DNA of 64,000 nt, taken from Acinetobacter rudis. Its GTDB lineage: Bacteria; Pseudomonadota; Gammaproteobacteria; Pseudomonadales; Moraxellaceae. Where the stretch lies: NCBI RefSeq assembly GCF_000829675.1, contig NZ_BBRX01000001.1, positions 113,546 to 177,545 of the forward strand, in the 5' to 3' direction. Positions 8,926 through 16,886 of this stretch are shown here, piece by piece. The position numbers and the translations under genes are program-made. The notes beneath the pieces were generated by a model, which was given only the letters and a program-made list of their open reading frames with translations, had not been told where the DNA came from and did no database searches. Position 1 is the stretch's first letter; the number at the start of each line of letters is the position of its first letter.

Positions 8926-9780
8926 ATGCCAAACGCATTTAGCTTAATGAGCAGTGCCAAAATTCAGTCGATGATATGGGATAGATACGTGATAGATCAA
9001 TTTGATTCGGACCTAGAGTTAAGTGAAGACGAAATGCACCTATACAGTCGTCAGATCTTGTTAAATGGTTGGGACATTGAGGCACAAGAAAAGCTAAAAT
9101 TAGCGAATGTTTTAATCGTGGGGTGTGGTGGTATTGGTTGTAGTAGTGCCGAGCTGTTAGCGCGTGCTGGTGTGGGAAAAATCACCTTAATTGATGCTGA
9201 TCAGGTTGAAGTCAGTAATTTACAACGTCAAGTTGCTTTTACACAACAAGATATTGGTTGTTTTAAGGCAGAGGTGTTAGCCAAACGCCTCATGCAGATT
9301 AATCCACATATTCAAGTACAAAGTATTGTAGCGAAATTAGACCAAGACAATGCTGAGCAGCTTATTGCGGCTCAAGATCTTGTGCTAGATGGTTGTGATA
9401 ATTTTGCCACCCGATATTTGGTGAGTGAAATAAGTAAAGCGAATGATGCAGTGCTAATCAGCGCATCTGCAATTGGTTTTCAAGGTCAGTTATTTATGCA
9501 AGATGGTCAAAGTGCTTGCTATGAGTGTTTATTTCCAAAGCAAAACTTAGACAATGGCCAAGATGATCTTGGTTTGCGCTGCGCTGATTCAGGTGTACTC
9601 GCAACCACACCGAATGTAATGGCGAGTTTACAAGCACATCACGCTTTGTTGTATTTGGGTTTAGGACAAACTCCTTTGCTTGAAAAGCTTTTACTCTGGG
9701 ATGGTTTAAGCATGAAACAACGTATCCTTGCTTTTGAAAAAGATGAAACCTGCCCGAGCTGTCTACAAAATCGGCTTTAA
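8926..9780 (+). CDS. HesA/MoeB/ThiF-family E1-like adenylyltransferase
   Basis: This 284-aa protein has the nucleotide-binding motif VLIVGCGGIGCSSAELLARAG, the conserved segment DADQVEVSNLQRQVAF carrying the Arg finger, the DGCDNFATR catalytic-Asp region, and two zinc-binding pairs (CYEC and CPSC). These enzymes adenylate the C-terminal glycine of a ubiquitin-like sulfur carrier such as MoaD or ThiS. No rhodanese domain is present, so it resembles MoeB/HesA more than the fused eukaryotic-type enzymes. The first ~35 residues precede the family core (ELSEDEMHLYSRQILL), so the true start may be further downstream. No carrier-protein gene is adjacent. Confidence 0.85.
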   Translation: MPNAFSLMSSAKIQSMIWDRYVIDQFDSDLELSEDEMHLYSRQILLNGWDIEAQEKLKLANVLIVGCGGIGCSSAELLARAGVGKITLIDADQVEVSNLQRQVAFTQQDIGCFKAEVLAKRLMQINPHIQVQSIVAKLDQDNAEQLIAAQDLVLDGCDNFATRYLVSEISKANDAVLISASAIGFQGQLFMQDGQSACYECLFPKQNLDNGQDDLGLRCADSGVLATTPNVMASLQAHHALLYLGLGQTPLLEKLLLWDGLSMKQRILAFEKDETCPSCLQNRL

Positions 9781-9830
9781 GGTGTGGTTTTTTTTGTTAC
9801 ACTGTACTCAATTTTATATGCTTAAATCCT

Positions 9831-11129
9831 ATGAAAAAAAATATATTGTTTGATGGGTTACGTTCAGTAGCTCGAGTAGGTGAGACAGCCGTGATTGCGG
9901 CTCGTGCTGGTATTAAGTATGCAACGCAAAAACCGAGCAATGCGAAGTTGATGCGAGAAACCTTTGAATCCTTAGGTTCGACGTATATTAAACTTGGCCA
10001 ATTTATCGCAAGTACACCGTCTTTATTTCCTCGTGAATATGTTGAGGAGTTTCAGGGCTGTCTAGATCAAACACCATCACTTCCATTTAGCTATGTACAG
10101 CAAGTTTTGGCTTCGGAGTTTGCTGGTCGTGATTTAAATCAAATTTTCGCCTCTATTGAAACCACACCTTTAGCCTCTGCATCTATTGCACAAGTACATG
10201 CCGCAAAATTAGTGAGCGGCGAAGATGTCGTACTTAAAATACAAAAGCCTGGGGTCGAAACAATTTTATATACCGACCTCAATGTATTGCACTGGGCGAC
10301 AAAGCTACTTGAAAAAGCTGTACCCAAAGTAAAATTTGCATCTTTGGCTGATATTGTTGAAGAAATTAAAATGCGTATGGTGCGTGAGGTCGATTTTATC
10401 GAAGAAGCACGTAACCTAGATGATTTTATTCAATATCTTAATGTGACGAATAATCAGGCTGCGACAGCACCCAAGGTTTATCATCAGTATTCAACTCGAC
10501 GTGTACTAACAATGCAACGTTTATATGGTGTACCACTGACCGATTTTGACCTTGTACGTAAAGTCGCTAAAGATCCATCACAAGTGTTGATTACAGCAAT
10601 GAATACTTGGTTTGGTAGTTTGATGATGTGTAATAGTTTTCATGCTGATTTACATGCAGGAAATCTGATGTTGCTTGAAGATGGTCGTGTCGGTTTTATT
10701 GACTTTGGTATTGTAGGGCAGTTGAAGCCAGAAGTTTGGACTGCATGTATCGGTTTTATGGATGCACTCCAACGTACCAACTATACACGTATGGCCGAAA
10801 GCATGTTACAAATGGGGATGACCAGTCAGCATATTGATGTTGCTGTATTGGCTGGAGATTTAGAGCGACTATTTAGTGGTGTTCTATTGGCTGATCCACA
10901 GCAAATATTAACGACCAATCCTTCAGATCTAAACGATATTATGATGGATATGGTGGCTGTGGGTGAGCGTCATGGGATTCGCTTCCCGAGAGATTTTGCG
11001 TTACTGTTTAAGCAAATGTTGTATTTTGATCGCTTTATGCGCGTCTTAGCTCCATATACCGATATTTATGCTGACCAACGTTTGCAAATGGTGCAAACTG
11101 TTGAGCAACATCAGAGCCTAAAACACTAA
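9831..11129 (+). CDS. UbiB/ABC1 (AarF)-family atypical kinase
   Basis: This 432-aa protein has the family hallmarks in order: a KxGQ-type motif (STYIKLGQFIAS), the Ala-rich nucleotide loop (ASIAQVHAAKL), the catalytic block HADLHAGNLM, and GFIDFG as the metal-binding DFG equivalent. UbiB/COQ8 proteins support ubiquinone biosynthesis, probably as ATPases organising lipid intermediates. This one is shorter than canonical UbiB and lacks obvious C-terminal transmembrane helices, so it is likely a paralogue rather than ubiB itself. The start at 9831 follows a short 50-bp gap after the MoeB-like gene. Confidence 0.88.
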   Translation: MKKNILFDGLRSVARVGETAVIAARAGIKYATQKPSNAKLMRETFESLGSTYIKLGQFIASTPSLFPREYVEEFQGCLDQTPSLPFSYVQQVLASEFAGRDLNQIFASIETTPLASASIAQVHAAKLVSGEDVVLKIQKPGVETILYTDLNVLHWATKLLEKAVPKVKFASLADIVEEIKMRMVREVDFIEEARNLDDFIQYLNVTNNQAATAPKVYHQYSTRRVLTMQRLYGVPLTDFDLVRKVAKDPSQVLITAMNTWFGSLMMCNSFHADLHAGNLMLLEDGRVGFIDFGIVGQLKPEVWTACIGFMDALQRTNYTRMAESMLQMGMTSQHIDVAVLAGDLERLFSGVLLADPQQILTTNPSDLNDIMMDMVAVGERHGIRFPRDFALLFKQMLYFDRFMRVLAPYTDIYADQRLQMVQTVEQHQSLKH

Positions 11130-11166
11130 TTAGGCTTTGTCAGAGTGAATCAACTGAGTCAGTATA

Positions 11167-11547
11167 ATGGATGAAATTTTTATAGAAGATCTGCGTGTTG
11201 ATACTGTAGTTGGCTGTTTCACTTGGGAACGTCAAATTATTCAACCGCTATCTCTAGATATCACTGTACGCACCTGTTTAAAGAAAGTCGCTCATTCAGA
11301 TGAGTTAGATGACACATTAAATTACGCATTAATGTGTGAGATTGCTACGGACACGATTCAACAAGCAAAACCCAAAATGTTGGAACATGCTGCACAATTA
11401 GTTGTTGAGCAGTTGTTTTCTCGTTTTAATGCCATTGAATCTATCCGTATTGCGATTCGCAAGCCCGCTATTATTGCCCAAGCACAAGCTGTAGGAATAC
11501 GTTTTGAACGCCACCGACATGACCTATGCACTCGCCCTAGCGAGTAA
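11167..11547 (+). CDS. folB: Dihydroneopterin aldolase
   Basis: This 126-aa protein is the usual FolB size. It begins DEIFIEDLRVDTVVGCFTWER, the family N-terminus, and continues with DDTLNYALMCEI and LEHAAQLVVEQL, which carry substrate-binding Glu and the expected topology, then IRIAIRKPAIIAQAQAVGI. It cleaves 7,8-dihydroneopterin to 6-hydroxymethyl-dihydropterin in folate synthesis. It overlaps folK, the next enzyme of the pathway, by about 29 bp, so the two are cotranscribed and probably translationally coupled. Confidence 0.92.
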   Translation: MDEIFIEDLRVDTVVGCFTWERQIIQPLSLDITVRTCLKKVAHSDELDDTLNYALMCEIATDTIQQAKPKMLEHAAQLVVEQLFSRFNAIESIRIAIRKPAIIAQAQAVGIRFERHRHDLCTRPSE

Positions 11548-11965
11548 TCTTCATCCTGAACAGCATTTTCGAGAAGTATTTGCTGCGCTTGAACAACTCG
11601 GGGCAGTGCAATATTCTCCAATTTATCAAATCCCATGCCGTGATGGTGTGGGCGCTGATTACTGGAATGCTGCGTGTATTTTGACCTGTGCTTTGACGCC
11701 AGATCAAATTCAAAACTTGTTTAAACAATGGGAAGCTGATTCTGGACGGGTGCGACCATCACACCATATTAGTTTAGATATTGATTTGATCGCTTGGGGC
11801 AGTCATCTGGACCAAATGCAGTTTAATCCTAAAAAAATGCCCTTAGCATTGGATGTTAAGATTCCACTTGCTCAGCTATGGCATCATTCTCTATTTGAGC
11901 ATCAGACACATCACTTTCCTTTGATAAAACTGACGCAAACATCAGTAGATTTGGTTTCAGCTTAA
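11519..11965 (+). CDS. folK: Hydroxymethyl-dihydropterin pyrophosphokinase (HPPK)
   Basis: The protein has 148 aa from the ATG at 11519; a TTG at 11504 would add five residues. It starts TYALALASNLHPEQHFREVF and carries the family core YWNAACILTC and SGRVRPSHHISLDIDLIAWG, where the two Asp residues of DID bind the ATP-magnesium pair. The enzyme transfers pyrophosphate to 6-hydroxymethyl-dihydropterin, directly after FolB in folate biosynthesis. It is slightly short for HPPK (usually about 160 aa) and has RPSHH where many have RxxR, but the overlap with folB supports the assignment. Confidence 0.88.
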   Translation: MTYALALASNLHPEQHFREVFAALEQLGAVQYSPIYQIPCRDGVGADYWNAACILTCALTPDQIQNLFKQWEADSGRVRPSHHISLDIDLIAWGSHLDQMQFNPKKMPLALDVKIPLAQLWHHSLFEHQTHHFPLIKLTQTSVDLVSA

Positions 11966-12017
11966 ATTTTTTGTTAAAAGCTCTGAGCTGATCAAGGCTG
12001 ATTTTCTTGTATTTATT

Positions 12018-12047
12018 GTACAAAGTGGCAATTTTACGACTTTGTAC
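12018..12047. promoter_or_regulatory. Inverted repeat upstream of kdpA
   Basis: GTACAAAGT (12018-12026) and ACTTTGTAC (12039-12047) are perfect complements with a 12-nt spacer containing TTTACG. There is no T-run, so it is either an operator or a folK 3' structure. Confidence 0.5.
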
Positions 12048-12149
12048 ATCTCGCTATATCAACAGACAATTCAATTAAGAAAGCACTGTTCTGGGCTAAG
12101 TAAATGTACTTACCTTAATATTTTGTTGTTTTGACTCTGTAAAATAAAA

Positions 12150-12201
12150 AATTTACGCAAAATTTACGCCAACAAGGCCTCTGCAACATAGCGATTTTAC
12201 G
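12150..12201 (+). promoter_or_regulatory. Candidate KdpE-binding repeats (TTTACG)
   Basis: TTTACGC occurs at 12152 and again at 12163, exactly 11 bp or one helical turn apart, and TTTACG recurs at 12196. Direct repeats on one helix face ahead of kdpA are where the KdpE response regulator would be expected to bind. The assignment is by position only. Confidence 0.4.
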
Positions 12202-12278
12202 GCAAGTTTTCCGATACTGCGAACTGGAGTTGTTCCGTTATATCAAGGTATCTACAAACATGTGCTTAGTTCATATTC

Positions 12279-12322
12279 GCGATCAGGTCATTCGATTTGA
12301 TTCGCGCAGACCGCATGATCGC
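12279..12322 (+). other. kdpA leader stem-loop
   Basis: GCGATCAGGTC (12279-12289) pairs with GACC (12309-12312) and TGATCGC (12316-12322), leaving a 3-nt bulge and a 19-nt loop. It lies about 80 bp before the kdpA start, in the probable 5' untranslated region. Confidence 0.4.
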
Positions 12323-12399
12323 TTCAATATTATTACTGACAATAATCAACATCACTTCGTAGCGATAACAGCTATTGGCCAACAACAAGGAGAACCATC

Positions 12400-14133
12400 A
12401 TGTGGGTCTATGCCTTGTTATTGATCATAACAATCTTAATTGCAATTCCTTTAGCAAAATATCTTGCAGCAATCATGCAAAATCGGCCAATGAAAGTAGA
12501 TCCATTATTCAATTGGATTGAAAAACCAATTTACGCTGTATTAGGCACTGATCCTAAACAGGGCATGAGCGCTAAAACCTATAGTTTAAGTTTTGCTTTA
12601 AGCTGTGGGGTGATTGGCTTGTTAGTGTGGATTATGCTGATGTGTCAGGCTTGGTTACCTTTAAACCCTGACCATGTACCCAATATGTCATGGGATTTAG
12701 CCTTACACACGATGATTTCATTTCTGACCAATACTAACCAACAACATTATGCTGGTCAGGCACAGTTATCTTATTTGTCGCAAATGGTTGCAATAGTTGG
12801 ATTACAGGTGATTACCCCTATGATGGGGCTTGCTATGGTGATCGCCACCATCCGTGCATTATTTATGGCTAAAGTTAAAAACACTGATCTTACTGATTCT
12901 GAGCAAACTCAAAATAGCCTAAGCAAAAAAACAAATTTAATTAACGTTGGCAACTATTGGGCAGACGTCATTCGTCCTAGTTTAAGATTTTTGCTTCCAC
13001 TTTGTATGATCTGGTCATTATTTTTAAATAGTCAGGGGGTACCTGCAACATTACAAGCGGGTCCAGTCGTTTCTGTCTTAGATCAGCAGGCGGAACTACA
13101 ACAACAAGAAATTCCATTGGGTCCTGTTGCTCCGATGGTTGCTATCAAACAACTCGGTAGTAATGGGGGTGGGTGGTATGGTCCAAACAGTAGCGTGCCA
13201 TTAGAAAACCCAACACCGCTATCGCACTTTATGGAAATGATGGCGATTTTATTGATTCCAATCTCAGTTGTACTCATGCTTGGTTTCTTTACCCGTCGTT
13301 TTAAATTTGCAGCATTGGTCTTTGGTTGTATGTTGCTTATGTCTGTCATTTCAGCAGGAACTGCAATTTGGTCTGAGAGTTTATCGGCAACTGCCATGCA
13401 AAGTAGTTTGATGGAAGGCAAAGAACTACGTTTGGGTGCAAGTGATTCTGCTCTTTGGGCTGCTGTGACCACTCAAGTGAACAATGGTTCAGTCGCAATG
13501 ATGCATGATTCCGCAGCGCCGCTCACAGGTTTAGTTGCCTTAATGAATATGCTGATCAATGCTATTTGGGGTGGGATTGGCTGTGGTTTACAACAATTTA
13601 TGGTCTATTTGTTCTTGGCTGTATTTATTGCTGGACTAATGACTGGACGTACACCTGAAATTTTGGGGCGTAAAATTGAGGCAGGTGAAATTAAGCTCTT
13701 AGCCGTCCTTATTTTGTTACAACCCCTGGTGATTTTGGGTTTAACAACAATTGCAGTATTTGTTCCTGGTCTTGCAGGTACGACTAATCCGGGCTTTCAC
13801 GCTGTGAGTCAGATTTTTTATGAATATGTCTCAGCATTTGCTAACAATGGTTCAGGCTTTGAAGGTTTAGCAGATAACACTTTATGGTGGAATTTAAGTG
13901 CGAGTCTGGCACTACTTCTTGGACGCTTTCCAGCATTAATTATTCCTTTGCTGATTGCATCTCGTTTAGCTGCTAAACGGCAAGCACCAGAAAGTAACGG
14001 TACTTTGCAAATCGAAACACCAACTTTTGCCGTGACACTGATTGCAATCGTATTGATGTTAACTTTATTACAATTTATGCCTGTCTTGGTCTTAGGCCCA
14101 ATTGCTGACCATCTCGTGCTCATGATGGCCTAA
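12400..14133 (+). CDS. kdpA: Potassium-transporting ATPase, channel-like subunit KdpA
   Basis: This 577-aa polytopic membrane protein is the K+-selective subunit of the Kdp P-type ATPase. It shows the selectivity-filter-like segments SFLTNTNQQHYAG, KQLGSNGGGWYGPNS, and SAFANNGSGFEGL, which correspond to the repeated pore loops of KdpA. Hydrophobic helices cover most of the length. The start has AAGGAG upstream. It is the first gene of kdpABC-DE, with 12 bp to kdpB, and is expected to be induced by potassium limitation through KdpDE. Unlike E. coli, no kdpF precedes it. Confidence 0.97.
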   Translation: MWVYALLLIITILIAIPLAKYLAAIMQNRPMKVDPLFNWIEKPIYAVLGTDPKQGMSAKTYSLSFALSCGVIGLLVWIMLMCQAWLPLNPDHVPNMSWDLALHTMISFLTNTNQQHYAGQAQLSYLSQMVAIVGLQVITPMMGLAMVIATIRALFMAKVKNTDLTDSEQTQNSLSKKTNLINVGNYWADVIRPSLRFLLPLCMIWSLFLNSQGVPATLQAGPVVSVLDQQAELQQQEIPLGPVAPMVAIKQLGSNGGGWYGPNSSVPLENPTPLSHFMEMMAILLIPISVVLMLGFFTRRFKFAALVFGCMLLMSVISAGTAIWSESLSATAMQSSLMEGKELRLGASDSALWAAVTTQVNNGSVAMMHDSAAPLTGLVALMNMLINAIWGGIGCGLQQFMVYLFLAVFIAGLMTGRTPEILGRKIEAGEIKLLAVLILLQPLVILGLTTIAVFVPGLAGTTNPGFHAVSQIFYEYVSAFANNGSGFEGLADNTLWWNLSASLALLLGRFPALIIPLLIASRLAAKRQAPESNGTLQIETPTFAVTLIAIVLMLTLLQFMPVLVLGPIADHLVLMMA

Positions 14134-14145
14134 GGAGTAAATAGC

Positions 14146-16164
14146 ATGTCTAATTCAAAATCTGCTCAAAAAAACTCAACTTTCGGGCAATCAGAGGCTT
14201 GGAAAAGTGCTCTTATTAAATTAATGCCTCAACATGCAATGAAAAATCCCGTCATGGCTATTGTTTGGCTGGGTACAATCATTAGTTTGGTGAGCACAAT
14301 ATTAGGCTACAGTAGTCTGTTGTTTGGCCTTTTAGTTAGTCTCATTTTATTTGTCACCGTACTATTTGCCAATTATGCAGAGGCTGTTGCCGAAGCAAAA
14401 GGGCGTGGTCAAGCATCATCATTAAAACAAGCACGTCAAAATCTAACTGCATTGCGTTTAAGCTCACGACAGGATCGTGAAGGCGAGCGTGTTGCTGCTA
14501 CAGCCTTACTAATTAACGATTTGATAGAAGTTCGTGCTGGTGAAATGATTCCTGCCGACGGTGAAATTATTGAAGGTTTTGCCACCATTAACGAAGCAGC
14601 AGTAACAGGTGAATCTGCACCTGTCTTGCGTGAGGCGGGTACAGACCGATCGGGTGTTATTGGCGGAACCAAAGTATTAACAGATCGCATTATTGTGCAG
14701 GTCAGTGCAGATTCGGGAAATAGTTTCCTAGATCGAATGATTGCTTTGGTTGAAGGTGCTAGTCGTCAAAAAACACCCAATGAGATTGCGCTAGGCATTT
14801 TATTGATGGTTATGACTTGTACCTTCATTTTAGTGGTTTTGAGTTTGCCATTTATTGCTGGCTTCCTACATATAGAAATTAACCCTATTGTGTTGGTTGC
14901 ACTACTAGTGTGTTTGATCCCAACGACGATTGGAGGGTTATTACCTGCAATTGGGATTGCAGGGATGAACCGTGCACTAAAAGCAAATTTAATTGCTAAA
15001 TCAGGTAAGGCCGTTGAAGTTGCTGGTGATGTTGACGTACTGCTCTTGGATAAAACAGGAACCATTACATATGGTGATCGTCAAGCAACAGCATTTTATC
15101 CCTTGATTGGGGTGACAGAAAGTGAACTTCGTCAAGCTGCCTTACTCAGTTCTTTGGCTGATCCAACCCCTGAAGGCAAATCGATCGTCGCTTTGGCAAA
15201 AGATCGAGGTGAAAAAGTGCTAGAGCCAGAACAAGCGGAATTCGTATCTTTTAATGCAGCAACTCGAATATCTGGGGTCAATCTAGAAAATGGTCAACAG
15301 ATTCGTAAAGGTGCCTTGGATGCTATTATAAAATTCACAGAAAAGGATTTAAATCAGCAAGCTGAATTACGTACTCGGATCGAACAAGTGGCTTCTAAAG
15401 GTGCGACACCACTTGTGGTTGCATGTGATCATAATTTATTGGGGGTAATTGAGCTTTCTGATGTGGTGAAGCCAGGAATTAAGGAAAAATTTGCTCGTTT
15501 ACGCGAAATGGGTATTAAAACAGTCATGGTCACAGGAGATAATCCACTCACTGCAGCTGCAATAGCAGCAGAAGCTGGGGTTGACGATTATATTGCTGAA
15601 GCAAGACCTGAAGACAAACTAAATTGTATTCGTCGTGAACAAGAAGCAGGCCATCTCGTGGCGATGGTTGGTGATGGGACCAATGATGCACCAGCATTGG
15701 CTCAGGCAGATATTGGGCTAGCTATGAACTCAGGAACACAAGCCGCTAAAGAAGCAGGGAATATGGTTGATTTGGACTCTGATCCAACAAAATTACTTGC
15801 AGTGGTTGAGATTGGTAAACAGCAATTGATTACCCGAGGTGCATTAACTACTTTTTCATTGGCCAATGATATTTCCAAATATTTTGCGATCTTGCCTACT
15901 TTATTTGTGTCAGCAATTCCACAAATGCAAGTATTAAATATTATGCAATTGCACAGTAGTGAAAGCGCCATCTTATCTGCACTCATTTTCAATGCATTGA
16001 TTATTCCAGCATTGATTCCGATCGCGCTACGTGGTGTAAAATTTAAAGCCTCAACATCAACACAATTGCTACGGCGTAATATGCTTATTTTTGGTGTGGG
16101 TGGTGTGATTTTACCTTTTATATCAATCAAAGCCATTGATCTGTTGATCAGTATGTTTATCTAA
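14146..16164 (+). CDS. kdpB: Potassium-transporting P-type ATPase catalytic subunit KdpB
   Basis: This 672-aa P-type ATPase has the phosphorylation motif DKTGT with the phospho-acceptor at Asp302, the actuator-domain sequence TGESAPV, the nucleotide-domain segment KGATPLVV, and the hinge MVGDGTNDAPALAQADIG. It hydrolyses ATP to drive K+ uptake through KdpA and sits in the inner membrane. Length and motif order match typical KdpB. It is 12 bp after kdpA and 18 bp before kdpC. Confidence 0.98.
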   Translation: MSNSKSAQKNSTFGQSEAWKSALIKLMPQHAMKNPVMAIVWLGTIISLVSTILGYSSLLFGLLVSLILFVTVLFANYAEAVAEAKGRGQASSLKQARQNLTALRLSSRQDREGERVAATALLINDLIEVRAGEMIPADGEIIEGFATINEAAVTGESAPVLREAGTDRSGVIGGTKVLTDRIIVQVSADSGNSFLDRMIALVEGASRQKTPNEIALGILLMVMTCTFILVVLSLPFIAGFLHIEINPIVLVALLVCLIPTTIGGLLPAIGIAGMNRALKANLIAKSGKAVEVAGDVDVLLLDKTGTITYGDRQATAFYPLIGVTESELRQAALLSSLADPTPEGKSIVALAKDRGEKVLEPEQAEFVSFNAATRISGVNLENGQQIRKGALDAIIKFTEKDLNQQAELRTRIEQVASKGATPLVVACDHNLLGVIELSDVVKPGIKEKFARLREMGIKTVMVTGDNPLTAAAIAAEAGVDDYIAEARPEDKLNCIRREQEAGHLVAMVGDGTNDAPALAQADIGLAMNSGTQAAKEAGNMVDLDSDPTKLLAVVEIGKQQLITRGALTTFSLANDISKYFAILPTLFVSAIPQMQVLNIMQLHSSESAILSALIFNALIIPALIPIALRGVKFKASTSTQLLRRNMLIFGVGGVILPFISIKAIDLLISMFI

Positions 16165-16182
16165 ATAAATGGAGTATTGAGC

Positions 16183-16788
16183 ATGTCTAATTTTACAGAT
16201 TTAAATCGAGAACCTCATGTTTTACAGTTGCTTCGCCCTGCTTTAGGACTGTCTGCTGTAGCTTTAGTTCTCTGTGGTTTTGCTTATAGCGCTGTCGCAA
16301 CAGGATTAGGCCAAGTACTGTTTCCATTTCAGGCCAATGGTAGCTTGCTACATCAGCAACAACAGCCAGTAGGTTCGAGCCTTGTTGCACAGGCATTTAT
16401 TTCTGATCAATATTTTTACGCTAGACCATCACAATCAAATTACAGTGTAATTGCAATGTCAGGCTCTAACCTTGCCCGTAGTAACCCTGAGTTACAACAG
16501 TTGATCGATGAGCGTAGAACTCAGATTGCTACACGTGAGCATATTACAGCAGATAAAATTCCTAGTGATCTCCTGACCGCATCAGGCAGTGGGATTGATC
16601 CTGAAATCAGTCCAGAGGCTGCACGCTTACAAGTTGCGCGTATAGCTAAAGCTCGCCATATGAGTGTTGCTCAAGTTGAGCAAGTGCTTAATGCACATAT
16701 TATGCAGCCGACATTGGGTTTATTAGGACAACCGCGTGTCAATGTACTTAAACTTAATCTTGCCTTAGATGACCTTAAACTCTCTTAA
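16183..16788 (+). CDS. kdpC: Potassium-transporting ATPase subunit KdpC
   Basis: This 201-aa protein has one N-terminal membrane helix (LGLSAVALVLCGFAYSAVAT) and a periplasmic domain containing the family motif FYARPSQSNY and TASGSGIDPEISPEAARLQV. KdpC stabilises the KdpAB complex. The ATG at 16183 is preferred because GGAG lies at 16171-16174; an in-frame TTG at 16177 is too close to it. Confidence 0.97.
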   Translation: MSNFTDLNREPHVLQLLRPALGLSAVALVLCGFAYSAVATGLGQVLFPFQANGSLLHQQQQPVGSSLVAQAFISDQYFYARPSQSNYSVIAMSGSNLARSNPELQQLIDERRTQIATREHITADKIPSDLLTASGSGIDPEISPEAARLQVARIAKARHMSVAQVEQVLNAHIMQPTLGLLGQPRVNVLKLNLALDDLKLS

Positions 16789-16886
16789 GGCTTTATGAAG
16801 TGATATCTAGTGCTGTATAGATAAAGCATGTTAATTTTACTGTAAAAGTTTTTAAGTCTTACCCCAGTTTAAGTGAGTGTAAAACC

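Larger units (their letters stand above)
11966..12399 (+). other. kdp upstream region and leader
   Basis: This 434-bp gap holds no convincing gene. It contains a 9-bp inverted repeat (12018-12047), four copies of TTTACG (12033, 12152, 12163 and 12196), a stem-loop at 12279-12322, and the kdpA ribosome site AAGGAG near 12386. I could not find a hydrophobic kdpF gene here. Confidence 0.6.

Noticed and set aside
9831..11129. Assignment as ubiB itself
   Set aside because: It is shorter than UbiB, has no clear C-terminal membrane helices and is not next to ubiE or ubiJ; a paralogue is more likely.
12230..12424. Small ORF overlapping the kdpA start, a possible kdpF or leader peptide
   Set aside because: The translation is polar and contains no membrane helix, so it is not KdpF. 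It lacks a ribosome site and overlaps kdpA by 25 bp.
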